Assembly: GCA_937927885.1 (NCBI GenBank)
Contig: CALEZJ010000383.1
Span: 1 to 5,012, forward strand
DNA from: an uncultured Paracoccaceae bacterium
Lineage (GTDB): Bacteria > Pseudomonadota > Alphaproteobacteria > Rhodobacterales > Rhodobacteraceae
Reading direction: 5' to 3'
Length of the DNA: 5,012 nt
Under the pieces are notes generated by a model. It had not been told where the DNA came from. It was given only the letters and a program-made list of their open reading frames with translations, and did not search any database. Below, one piece after another: positions 1 through 5,012 of the stretch. The position numbers and the translations under genes were made by a program. Each line of letters begins with the position of its first letter. The stretch's first letter is position 1.

Positions 1-590
1 TTCATGATGTTGGGCAGGCTGGCATAGCGCGGCTCGTTCAGGCGCAGGTCCACGGTGATGATCGCGGGCAGGGCCACCTCGACCACCTGAAGACCGCCAT
101 CCACCTCGCGCGTCACGCGGGCCTTGCCGCCCTCGACCGCCAGTTCGGACGCAAAGGTGCCCTGCGACCAGCCCAGCAGCGCCGCCAGCATCTGGCCGGT
201 GGCGTTCATGTCGTTGTCGATGGCCTGCTTGCCCGCCAGCACCAGGCCCGGCTCTTCGGCCTTGACCACGGCCGCCAGCAGCTTGGCCACGGCGAGGGGC
301 TCGATATCGGTGTGCACGTCATCCGCCGCGACGATCAGGATGGCCCGGTCCGCCCCCATCGCCAGCGCGGTGCGCAGGGTTTCCTGCGCCTGCTTGACGC
401 CGATCGACACCGCGACGATTTCCGAGGCGATGCCCTTTTCCTTCAGCCGGATCGCCTCTTCGACGGCGATCTCGTCAAAGGGGTTCATCGACATCTTTAC
501 GTTGGCCAGGTCGACGCCGGACCCGTCCGCCTTGACCCGGACCTTCACGTTATAGTCAATCACCCGCTTCACGGGCACCAGGACTTTCAT
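1..590 (-). CDS. etfB: Electron transfer flavoprotein beta subunit (3' end beyond the window)
   Basis: Forms with EtfA the soluble heterodimer that takes electrons from acyl-CoA and related dehydrogenases and passes them to ETF:ubiquinone oxidoreductase. The visible 196 residues begin [19 protein letters not shown] and carry family blocks in order: [12 protein letters not shown] (about residue 34), [14 protein letters not shown] (about 69), [16 protein letters not shown] (about 118), and the C-terminal stretch [17 protein letters not shown] at the window edge. That last block holds the family signature and the recognition loop that contacts partner dehydrogenases. Beta subunits are usually about 250 aa, so some 55 residues are missing past the left edge. 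The start is fixed by the conserved [10 protein letters not shown]-terminus and a Shine-Dalgarno sequence 10 nt upstream. etfA would be expected next, outside the window. The identification is very secure. Confidence 0.97.
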   Translation of the reverse strand, partial: MKVLVPVKRVIDYNVKVRVKADGSGVDLANVKMSMNPFDEIAVEEAIRLKEKGIASEIVAVSIGVKQAQETLRTALAMGADRAILIVAADDVHTDIEPLAVAKLLAAVVKAEEPGLVLAGKQAIDNDMNATGQMLAALLGWSQGTFASELAVEGGKARVTREVDGGLQVVEVALPAIITVDLRLNEPRYASLPNIM

Positions 591-756
591 GGGCGAAACT
601 CTCCCTTGCTGGCGGCGCGCGCGACTTGGCAGCGGCCGGATGAATGTTGCCGATTTCCTAGCCGCATTGCGGCGCGATAGACAGGGAAAAAACGACATGT
701 GGCGGGGCGGGGACGCCGCGTCCTTTGCCTGCCAAAGCTGTCGGCCTGCAAACGGT
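591..756 (-). other. Spacer between the adenosyltransferase gene and etfB, with two small dyads
   Basis: This 166-nt stretch holds the etfB leader. Two short perfect inverted repeats are visible: GGACG-CCG-CGTCC at 711-723 and GCCGC-ATT-GCGGC at 661-673. A run of six T on the minus strand (687-692) lies between them. The 711-723 hairpin is separated from the T run by about 18 nt of C-rich sequence, so it is not a standard intrinsic terminator. I could not pick a convincing -35/-10 pair. The region may hold an etfB promoter or only be a leader within a longer transcript. Confidence 0.35.
601..607 (-). promoter_or_regulatory. Ribosome binding site of etfB
   Basis: On the minus strand AAGGGAG lies 10 nt before the ATG of etfB. 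It is one of only two clear Shine-Dalgarno sequences in the window and supports the start at 590. Confidence 0.75.
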
Positions 757-1329
757 TCAGCGGTTGGCGCCTGGCACCCACAGGACATCGCGCGCGCCGT
801 CGTCGTTCGCCGCCCGGCTGGCGACAAAGAACCAGTCCGACAGCCGGTTGAGATAGCGCACCGCGGCCGGATTGACGTCACCGTCGCGGGCCAGTGCCAC
901 GGCCAGGCGTTCGGCCCGGCGGCTGACGGTGCGGCACAGGTGCAGATGCGCCGCCAGCGCCGACCCGCCCGGCAGCACAAAGCTGCGCAGGGGCGAGAGG
1001 CGGGCGTTCATCGCGTCGATCTCGGATTCCAGCCGGTCGACCTGCGCCTGCACCATCCTGAGCGGCGGGTAGGGGGCCGTCGCGTCCCCCGCCAGATCCG
1101 GGCGGCACAGATCGGCGCCCAGATCGAACAGGTCGTTCTGGATGCGCGCCAGGGCGGCATCCATCTCGCCCGCCGCATGAAGCCGGGCGAGGCCCAGCGT
1201 GGCGTTCGTCTCGTCGACGGTCCCGTAGGCTTCGACGCGCAGGTCATCCTTTGGCACCCGCGTGCCATTGCCCAGGGCGGTGTCACCCTTGTCGCCGGTT
1301 CGGGTATAGATGCGGTTCAGGACGACCAT
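757..1329 (-). CDS. pduO: PduO-type ATP:cob(I)alamin (cob(I)yrinic acid a,c-diamide) adenosyltransferase
   Basis: Transfers the 5'-deoxyadenosyl group of ATP to cob(I)alamin to give adenosylcobalamin, the cofactor of methylmalonyl-CoA mutase and related enzymes; cytoplasmic. The 190-aa product has the usual length of a single-domain PduO/MMAB enzyme. The N-terminal ATP-binding motif [11 protein letters not shown] is at residues 7-17, then [11 protein letters not shown] (33-43), SFVLPGGS (116-123), the conserved helix [10 protein letters not shown] (132-141) and [10 protein letters not shown] (159-168). The reading frame extends nine codons further upstream, but ATG 1329 places the motif at the family's usual distance from the N-terminus. 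It also lies 1 nt after the TGA of the preceding small gene (TGA-C-ATG), suggesting translational coupling; there is no strong Shine-Dalgarno of its own. This is not the CobA/BtuR fold. The symbol is by family and does not imply a propanediol-utilisation operon. Confidence 0.95.
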   Translation of the reverse strand: MVVLNRIYTRTGDKGDTALGNGTRVPKDDLRVEAYGTVDETNATLGLARLHAAGEMDAALARIQNDLFDLGADLCRPDLAGDATAPYPPLRMVQAQVDRLESEIDAMNARLSPLRSFVLPGGSALAAHLHLCRTVSRRAERLAVALARDGDVNPAAVRYLNRLSDWFFVASRAANDDGARDVLWVPGANR

Positions 1330-1330
1330 G

Positions 1331-1537
1331 TCAGCCCCGCGACCGCAGCCAGGCAAAGCCCACGATCAGCACGACCGCGACGAATTGTGCCGCCAACCGC
1401 CAGCGCATGATGCGGTTGGCGTTGCGGCGGTTGAACTCGCCCCCCCGGGCGAAACTGCCGATCCCGAACATGAGGATCGCCAGCACCACGATCGAGGCGA
1501 TCGCGGCGAGGATGAAGAGGGGATCGTTGAGCAGCAT
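1331..1537 (-). CDS. Small twin-transmembrane protein, HIG1-domain-like
   Basis: A 68-aa membrane protein with two predicted helices, at about residues 7-27 (FILAAIASIVVLAILMFGIG) and 49-65 (AAQFVAVVLIVGFAWL). A basic loop between them contains FNRRNANRIMRWRLAAQ. The spacing N-(R/K)-x-M-R-x-R-x-x-x-Q in this loop resembles the HIG1 family, whose mitochondrial members associate with cytochrome oxidase and respiratory supercomplexes. Such short 'twin transmembrane' proteins are, as I recall, common in Rhodobacterales. The start is supported by CCTCC/GGAGG 5 nt upstream. It is transcribed just before the adenosyltransferase with a 1-nt gap, so the two are probably co-translated. The exact function is unknown. 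The second helix is short and the HIG1 assignment rests on the loop motif. Confidence 0.85.
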   Translation of the reverse strand: MLLNDPLFILAAIASIVVLAILMFGIGSFARGGEFNRRNANRIMRWRLAAQFVAVVLIVGFAWLRSRG

Positions 1538-1542
1538 GCTGG

Positions 1543-1547
1543 CCTCC
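1543..1547 (-). promoter_or_regulatory. Ribosome binding site of the twin-transmembrane gene
   Basis: GGAGG on the minus strand lies 5 nt before ATG 1537. It is the best Shine-Dalgarno in the window and supports the short gene as real. A promoter would have to lie in the 72-nt gap 1538-1609 or further upstream; I see no convincing one. Confidence 0.8.
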
Positions 1548-1609
1548 GGCAGGGTAACCCTGACTTAGCGCGCCGGACGCAAAACGCCAGTGTCCGTTTC
1601 GTCGCGGCG

Positions 1610-2446
1610 CTAGCCGCGGGCGAGAAACCGCATGAGCAGCCGGTCCGGCACCAGCCGCACCAGCCAGGCGCTGACCGCCGAGGGCAGTGTCACGGTATAG
1701 CGCGGGCGCGGGTTGGGGTGGTCGAGGGCCTTGATCAGCACCCGGGCAACCGCCTCGGGGGCCAGTTCCCAGCGATCCTTGGGGCCACCCTGATAGAGGC
1801 GTTGCAGCAACCGCCCCTCGTAATCCGCGCGCCGGGCGCTGTTGCGCCAGTCGATCCAGCGTTCGAAATGCGGGATCGAGTTGACGCGGATCCGTGAGGC
1901 GATCGGGCCGGGCTGGATCAGCACCACCTTGATCGGCGTGTCGGAGAGTTCCAACTGCAGGATGCGGCTGAGCCCTTCGAGCGCGAATTTCGACGCGCCA
2001 TAGGCGCCGCGCCAGGGATAGGGCGTAAATCCCAGCACCGAGGAATTCTGCACGATCCGCCCAAAGCCCTGCGCGCGCATCACCGGGATCACGCGGCGGG
2101 TCAGGTCGTGCCAGCCGATGACATTCACCTCGAAAATCTCGCGCAGCGCGCCGGGGGGCAGGTCCTCGACCGCGCCGGGGCAGGCATGGGCGCCATTGTT
2201 GAACAGCGCATCGAGCCGCCCCCCCGTGGCCGCCAGCACCTCGGCCAGGGCGGTTTCGATGCTGGCCGGGTCGGAATAATCCAGTTGCGGGCTTTCGAAC
2301 CCCTCGGCGATCAGCCGGTCGCAATCCTCGCGTTTGCGGCAGGCGGCAAAGACACGCCATCCGCGCGCGCGCAGGGCATGGGCGCAGTGATGCCCGATGC
2401 CCGAGGAGCAGCCGGTGATCAGGATGGCGCGGGGGAGGGTGGTCAT
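1610..2446 (-). CDS. SDR-family NAD(P)-dependent oxidoreductase (YbbO-like)
   Basis: A 278-aa classical short-chain dehydrogenase/reductase. Cofactor motif TGCSSGIG is at residues 11-18, NNGA at 83-86, structural Asn at 108, and the catalytic set is Ser136, Tyr149 and Lys153 (SSVLGF...YGASK, with the standard Ser-x12-Tyr spacing). PGPI follows at 179-182. Basic residues after beta-strand 2 (ACRKRE, 35-40) suggest NADP(H) rather than NAD(H). The C-terminal end, RYTVTLPSAVSAWLVRLVP, resembles the end of E. coli YbbO, an NADP-dependent aldehyde reductase, and may touch the membrane. Substrate cannot be read from sequence. The start codon overlaps the stop of the LuxO-like gene by 4 nt (ATGA) and has no good Shine-Dalgarno, so translation is probably coupled. 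It ends with TAG and is the last gene of the three-gene unit. Confidence 0.92.
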   Translation of the reverse strand: MTTLPRAILITGCSSGIGHHCAHALRARGWRVFAACRKREDCDRLIAEGFESPQLDYSDPASIETALAEVLAATGGRLDALFNNGAHACPGAVEDLPPGALREIFEVNVIGWHDLTRRVIPVMRAQGFGRIVQNSSVLGFTPYPWRGAYGASKFALEGLSRILQLELSDTPIKVVLIQPGPIASRIRVNSIPHFERWIDWRNSARRADYEGRLLQRLYQGGPKDRWELAPEAVARVLIKALDHPNPRPRYTVTLPSAVSAWLVRLVPDRLLMRFLARG

Positions 2447-3837
2447 TGAGGGCGCTTTGCCTTGTCCCAGGCGTCGCGTTTCCGATAGAGGGTCGAGGCC
2501 GAGACATCCAGTTCCCGCGCCGCCCGCGGGATGGAATCCCCGTGGCGGATCAGCGCGTCCTCGATCACGATGCGCTCGATCTCGGCCAGGGTGCGCCCGG
2601 TCAGGTCGCCCAGCGTCAGGGCCGGGCGTTCGCCGTTGTGCGCGACGGGAACCGGACGGTCGCCCAGAAGGTCGGGCGGCAGCATGTCGGCGGTGACCAT
2701 CGGGCCGTCATGCAGCACAACCACATTGCGCAGGACGTTGATCAACTGGCGCACATTCCCCGGCCAGGGCAGGCTGCGGAACAGGTCGCGCACGCGCGGC
2801 GCGATGCCGACGAAATCGCGCCCTTCCTCGCGGGCCATCTGCACCACCAGACGTTCGGCGATCTCGTTCACGTCGTCGTCGCGCTCGCGCAGGGGGGGGA
2901 GGTGAATCGGCACCACATGCAGGCGGTAATAGAGGTCCTCGCGGAACCGGCCGCGGCGGACCTCCTCCAGCGGGTTGCGGTTGGTGGCGCAGATGATGCG
3001 GACATCGACCTTGCGCGGCTTGGTGGCACCGACCGGGGTGATGGTCGAGGTTTGCAGGAACCTGAGCAGCTTGGTCTGGAGGTTCAGATCCATCTCGCAG
3101 ATTTCGTCAAGGAACAGCGTGCCCCCGTCCGCCGCCGCCGCTGCCCCCAGCTTGTCCGAGATCGCCCCGGTGAAGCTGCCGCGCAGATGGCCGAACACTT
3201 CGGATTCCAGCAGGTCCACGGGGATCGCGCCGCAGTTCAGGGCGATAAAGGGGCCGGCTGCGCGCGCCGATTGCTGGTGGACCGCCTCGGCGCACAGTTC
3301 CTTTCCGGTTCCGCTTTCGCCGGTGATGAACACGCTGGCCATCGAGCGCGCCACCGAGCCGATCTTGGCGTAGACCGCCCGCATCGCCCGCGACTGGCCG
3401 ATGAAGGGGGCCGGCACGCTGGAGTCCGCCGGGCCCTTCGGGTCGGCCGGGCTGTGGCGCAGGGCCTTGCGGGCGTTTTCCACCGCGGCGATGAGGCGCT
3501 GGTCGTCGAAGGGTTTGACCAGGAATTCATGGGCGCCTGCGCGCATCATCTCGACCGCCTTGTTGATCGATCCGTTGGCGGTGATGACGATGACCCGGGT
3601 CTGGGGCTGGGCCGCCAGCAGGTCGTGCATGACATCGAGTCCGGACCGGTCGGGCAGCATCAGATCCAGCAGGACGACGGTGCTCTTGTGGCGGCGAAAG
3701 GCGGCCATCCCTTCGGCCGCGGTGCCGCAGGCGGCCACGGCAAACCCCGCCCGGCCCAGGGCCGCCGCGTAGATCATCTGCAACGAGGGCGTGTCCTCGA
3801 TCAGCAGGATGGTGTCGGAGGAGGCCGGGGCCGTCAT
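2443..3837 (-). CDS. LuxO-like sigma-54-dependent response regulator
   Basis: A 464-aa NtrC-class activator. The receiver domain spans about residues 8-125, with acidic pair Glu14/Asp15, phospho-acceptor Asp58 (VLLDLMLP), Thr86 and Lys108. The AAA+ domain spans about 145-380, with Walker A GESGTGKE (173-180), sigma-54 contact loop GSFTGA (220-225) in place of the usual GAFTGA, Walker B GGTLFLDE (238-245), the arginine-rich segment GRFREDLYYRL (296-306) and WPGNVRQL (358-365). A Fis-type helix-turn-helix is at about 418-457 (IPRAARELDVSASTLYRK). Stretches such as FITGESGTGKELCAEA, DEICEMDL and LQTKLLRF closely resemble Vibrio LuxO. The start overlaps the HPt stop by 4 nt (ATGA). Expected role: phosphorylated form activates sigma-54 promoters with ATP hydrolysis. 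The preceding HPt gene supports a LuxU-LuxO type relay, but the true targets are unknown and a different NtrC-class role is possible. Confidence 0.95.
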   Translation of the reverse strand: MTAPASSDTILLIEDTPSLQMIYAAALGRAGFAVAACGTAAEGMAAFRRHKSTVVLLDLMLPDRSGLDVMHDLLAAQPQTRVIVITANGSINKAVEMMRAGAHEFLVKPFDDQRLIAAVENARKALRHSPADPKGPADSSVPAPFIGQSRAMRAVYAKIGSVARSMASVFITGESGTGKELCAEAVHQQSARAAGPFIALNCGAIPVDLLESEVFGHLRGSFTGAISDKLGAAAAADGGTLFLDEICEMDLNLQTKLLRFLQTSTITPVGATKPRKVDVRIICATNRNPLEEVRRGRFREDLYYRLHVVPIHLPPLRERDDDVNEIAERLVVQMAREEGRDFVGIAPRVRDLFRSLPWPGNVRQLINVLRNVVVLHDGPMVTADMLPPDLLGDRPVPVAHNGERPALTLGDLTGRTLAEIERIVIEDALIRHGDSIPRAARELDVSASTLYRKRDAWDKAKRPQ

Positions 3838-4211
3838 GCGCAGAAGCTGCCCTCGGTCATGGTCAGCGCCTGCAGGACAGAGTCGATTTCGGAGCGCAAG
3901 CCTGCGACCAATACGAGGCGCGCCTCGGCCGCCAGATCCGCACCCATGGAATCCAGCCGCCGCGCGAGTTCGGCCAGCCGCAGGGCGCCGACCGTGCCGG
4001 CCAGCCCCTTGACCTCATGCGTGGCGCGTGCCGCCTCGGTCGCATCCGCCGAGGCCACCGCGCCATGCAGGCGGGTGAAATCCTCGCGAAGCTGCGCGCA
4101 CAGGGCCACCCGCAACGAGTCGCCGCCCATCGCAAACAACTGGGCGAGGATCGCGGGATCGATCGCCGGCATCGGGCGTTCTGTCGACCGTGAGTGGATC
4201 ATATCATCCAT
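3834..4211 (-). CDS. Stand-alone HPt phosphotransfer protein (LuxU-like role)
   Basis: A 125-aa protein with a single histidine-phosphotransfer domain. The phospho-accepting histidine is His65 in ATHEVKGLAGTVGA (63-76), matching the family pattern H-x-x-K-G. The flanking segments (about 17-60 and 77-118) look like the amphipathic helices of a four-helix bundle. It has no kinase, receiver or membrane segment, so it must receive phosphate from a hybrid kinase encoded elsewhere. It overlaps the LuxO-like regulator by 4 nt (ATGA), making that protein the likely partner. The start at 4211 has no good Shine-Dalgarno. Alternative in-frame ATGs are at 4202 and 4172; the last would trim 13 residues ahead of the fold without harming it, so the N-terminus is uncertain while the gene is not. 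Confidence 0.92.
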   Translation of the reverse strand: MDDMIHSRSTERPMPAIDPAILAQLFAMGGDSLRVALCAQLREDFTRLHGAVASADATEAARATHEVKGLAGTVGALRLAELARRLDSMGADLAAEARLVLVAGLRSEIDSVLQALTMTEGSFCA

Positions 4212-4235
4212 AGTTGTTACTTATCACACCGTTAA

Positions 4236-4260
4236 CCACCGCAACACGAGATTGCGGCGG
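4236..4260. repeat. Imperfect inverted repeat (9-7-9) upstream of the HPt gene
   Basis: CCACCGCAA at 4236-4244 faces TTGCGGCGG at 4252-4260 across a 7-nt spacer, with 8 of 9 positions complementary (A4238 against C4258 is the mismatch). It lies 25-49 nt before the HPt start, where an operator would be expected, and overlaps the best promoter candidate. It could equally form a hairpin in an HPt leader RNA. Confidence 0.55.
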
Positions 4261-4277
4261 AACAATGGCACAATCAA
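4249..4277 (-). promoter_or_regulatory. Weak promoter candidate for the HPt/LuxO-like/SDR unit
   Basis: On the minus strand TTGATT (4277-4272) is followed after 17 nt by CAATCT (4254-4249). The -35 half is reasonable, but the -10 half matches the consensus at only the two most conserved positions. An alternative -10, GATAAG, lies nearer the gene, 8 nt before ATG 4211. The gap lies just after a terminator and in the most AT-rich part of the window, which makes a promoter somewhere here likely even though the exact site is unsure. Confidence 0.3.
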
Positions 4278-4304
4278 GGGATGAAACGCGAATTTGACAT
4301 TCCC

Positions 4305-4335
4305 AAGGCCCCGCCGTGGCAAACGGCGGGGTCTT
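4305..4335 (-). terminator. GC-rich intrinsic terminator after prpE
   Basis: CCCCGCCG (4309-4316) pairs perfectly with CGGCGGGG (4324-4331) around a 7-nt loop. Flanking AA/TT and G/C pairs extend the stem after one mismatch. The hairpin starts 16 nt after the prpE stop. The T tract is short (CCTT on the minus strand, TCTTT on the plus strand). The near-symmetrical form is usual for terminators in this kind of organism and might work in both directions, but no plus-strand gene needs it. Confidence 0.7.
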
Positions 4336-4351
4336 TCGTGGCCATGGGTGT

Positions 4352-5012
4352 TCAGCCCTTGGCGTAGCCCAGGGTTTTCAGGGCCGCGCCGATCTCGTCC
4401 AGGATTGCCGGATCGTCGATGGTGGCGGGCATTTTCCACGGTTCGTTGTCGGCGATCTTGGCCATGGTCGCGCGCAGGATCTTGCCCGAGCGGGTTTTCG
4501 GCAGCCGGTCGACCACCACCGCCAGCTTGAACGCCGCAACCGGGCCGATGCGGTCGCGCACCAGGGTGACGCATTCCTTGACCACCTCGGCATGCGGGCG
4601 GTTGGCGCCCTTGTTCAGGCACAGAAAGCCCAGTGGCAATTGCCCCTTCAATTCGTCCGCGACGCCGATGACCGCGCATTCGGCAACGTCGCGGTGCGAG
4701 GCCAGAACCTCCTCCATCGCGCCGGTCGACAGCCGGTGCCCGGCGACGTTGATCACGTCATCGGTGCGCGCCATGATGTAGAGATAGCCATCCGCATCGA
4801 CATAGCCCGCATCCCCGGTTTCGTAATAGCCGGGGAACTGATCGAGATAGCTTTTTCGGAACCGGGCTTCGGCATTCCAAAGCCCCGGCAGGGTGCCGGG
4901 CGGCAACGGCAGCTTGACCGCAATCGCGCCCAGGGTGCCCGGCGCCACCGGATGCCCGCCTTCGTCCAGCACCTGCACGTCATAGCCCGGCATGGCGACC
5001 GAGGGGCTGCCG
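4352..5012 (-). CDS. prpE: Propionate--CoA ligase, C-terminal part (5' end beyond the window)
   Basis: An acyl-adenylate-forming enzyme that activates propionate with ATP and CoA to propionyl-CoA; cytoplasmic. About 219 C-terminal residues are visible of a family length near 630. In order they show GSPSVAMPGYDVQVLDE at the edge, YYETGDAG (adenylate-forming motif), ARTDDVINVAGHRLSTGAMEE (hinge and C-domain start), the C-terminal lysine motif LPKTRSGKILR, then TIDDPAILDEI. The LWNAEARFRKSYLDQFPGYY stretch and the TIDDP tail favour PrpE over acetyl-CoA synthetase. The lysine in SGKILR is the adenylation residue that is acylated in Salmonella PrpE to switch the enzyme off; the motif is intact here. 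The frame is open to the right edge, so the methionine at 4993 is internal and not a start. A terminator follows the stop. Another short acyl chain as true substrate remains possible. Confidence 0.93.
   Translation of the reverse strand, partial: GSPSVAMPGYDVQVLDEGGHPVAPGTLGAIAVKLPLPPGTLPGLWNAEARFRKSYLDQFPGYYETGDAGYVDADGYLYIMARTDDVINVAGHRLSTGAMEEVLASHRDVAECAVIGVADELKGQLPLGFLCLNKGANRPHAEVVKECVTLVRDRIGPVAAFKLAVVVDRLPKTRSGKILRATMAKIADNEPWKMPATIDDPAILDEIGAALKTLGYAKG

Noticed and set aside
723..737. CTTTG-CCTGC-CAAAG hairpin just past the adenosyltransferase stop, as a terminator
   Set aside because: Only 5 bp, mostly weak pairs, and not followed by a T run on the minus strand. It could be chance.
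1252..1267. Perfect inverted repeat TGGCAC-CCGC-GTGCCA, looking like a sigma-54 element
   Set aside because: It lies inside the conserved NGTRVP coding stretch of the adenosyltransferase, and the GG-to-GC spacing of a sigma-54 promoter is not met on either strand.
589..1410. A 273-codon open frame on the plus strand over the adenosyltransferase gene
   Set aside because: Antisense of a clear enzyme gene; no domain is recognisable and the composition is that of a GC-rich shadow.
1574..1596. CGGAC...GTCCG pair in the gap after the SDR-side border, as a terminator
   Set aside because: Only 5 bp around a 13-nt loop with no T tract. It also lies in the upstream region of the twin-transmembrane gene, so it gives no firm end to the SDR transcript.
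1317..2507. A 396-codon open frame on the minus strand in another frame of the SDR gene
   Set aside because: The SDR frame holds all cofactor and catalytic motifs. The alternative product is Arg/Pro/Ala-rich and spans gene borders and the intergenic gap, as shadow frames do.
2446..4284. A 612-codon open frame on the plus strand opposite the LuxO-like and HPt genes
   Set aside because: It is the antisense shadow of two well-supported genes in high-GC DNA. Its product is low-complexity, rich in Arg, Gly, His and Gln, with no recognisable domain.
4294..4299. Perfect TTGACA hexamer on the plus strand
   Set aside because: No -10 element follows at 16-18 nt; that position is the GC-rich terminator stem, and no plus-strand gene lies to the right.

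Overview
The window is GC-rich (roughly two-thirds G+C by eye) and every supported gene lies on the minus strand. Coding style, gene content and the short GC-rich intrinsic terminator suggest an alphaproteobacterium, most likely a member of the Rhodobacteraceae. This is inferred from protein resemblance, not from a marker gene. I see no rRNA, tRNA, CRISPR array, transposase or phage gene.

Read in the direction of transcription (right to left), the window opens with the C-terminal third of a propionate--CoA ligase (prpE, 5012-4352), which ends at a GC-rich hairpin terminator (4305-4335). A 140-nt, relatively AT-rich spacer (4212-4351) follows. It carries an imperfect 9-7-9 inverted repeat and a weak promoter-like pair. 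Next is a tightly packed three-gene unit in which neighbours overlap by 4 nt (ATGA): a stand-alone HPt phosphotransfer protein (4211-3834), a LuxO-like sigma-54-dependent response regulator (3837-2443), and a YbbO-like short-chain dehydrogenase/reductase (2446-1610).

After a 72-nt gap there is a 68-aa twin-transmembrane HIG1-like protein (1537-1331), then a PduO-type cob(I)alamin adenosyltransferase (1329-757) whose start lies 1 nt past the preceding stop. After a 166-nt spacer comes etfB, the electron-transfer flavoprotein beta subunit (590-1), which runs off the left edge.

The outer genes fit short-chain acyl-CoA metabolism. PrpE makes propionyl-CoA, adenosyltransferase supplies the adenosylcobalamin needed by methylmalonyl-CoA mutase, and ETF takes electrons from acyl-CoA dehydrogenases. 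The most notable content is the HPt/LuxO-like/SDR unit, which resembles the Vibrio LuxU-LuxO phosphorelay but has no sensor kinase, no recognisable sigma-54 target promoter and no recognisable small RNA in the window. Its input and output must therefore lie elsewhere.
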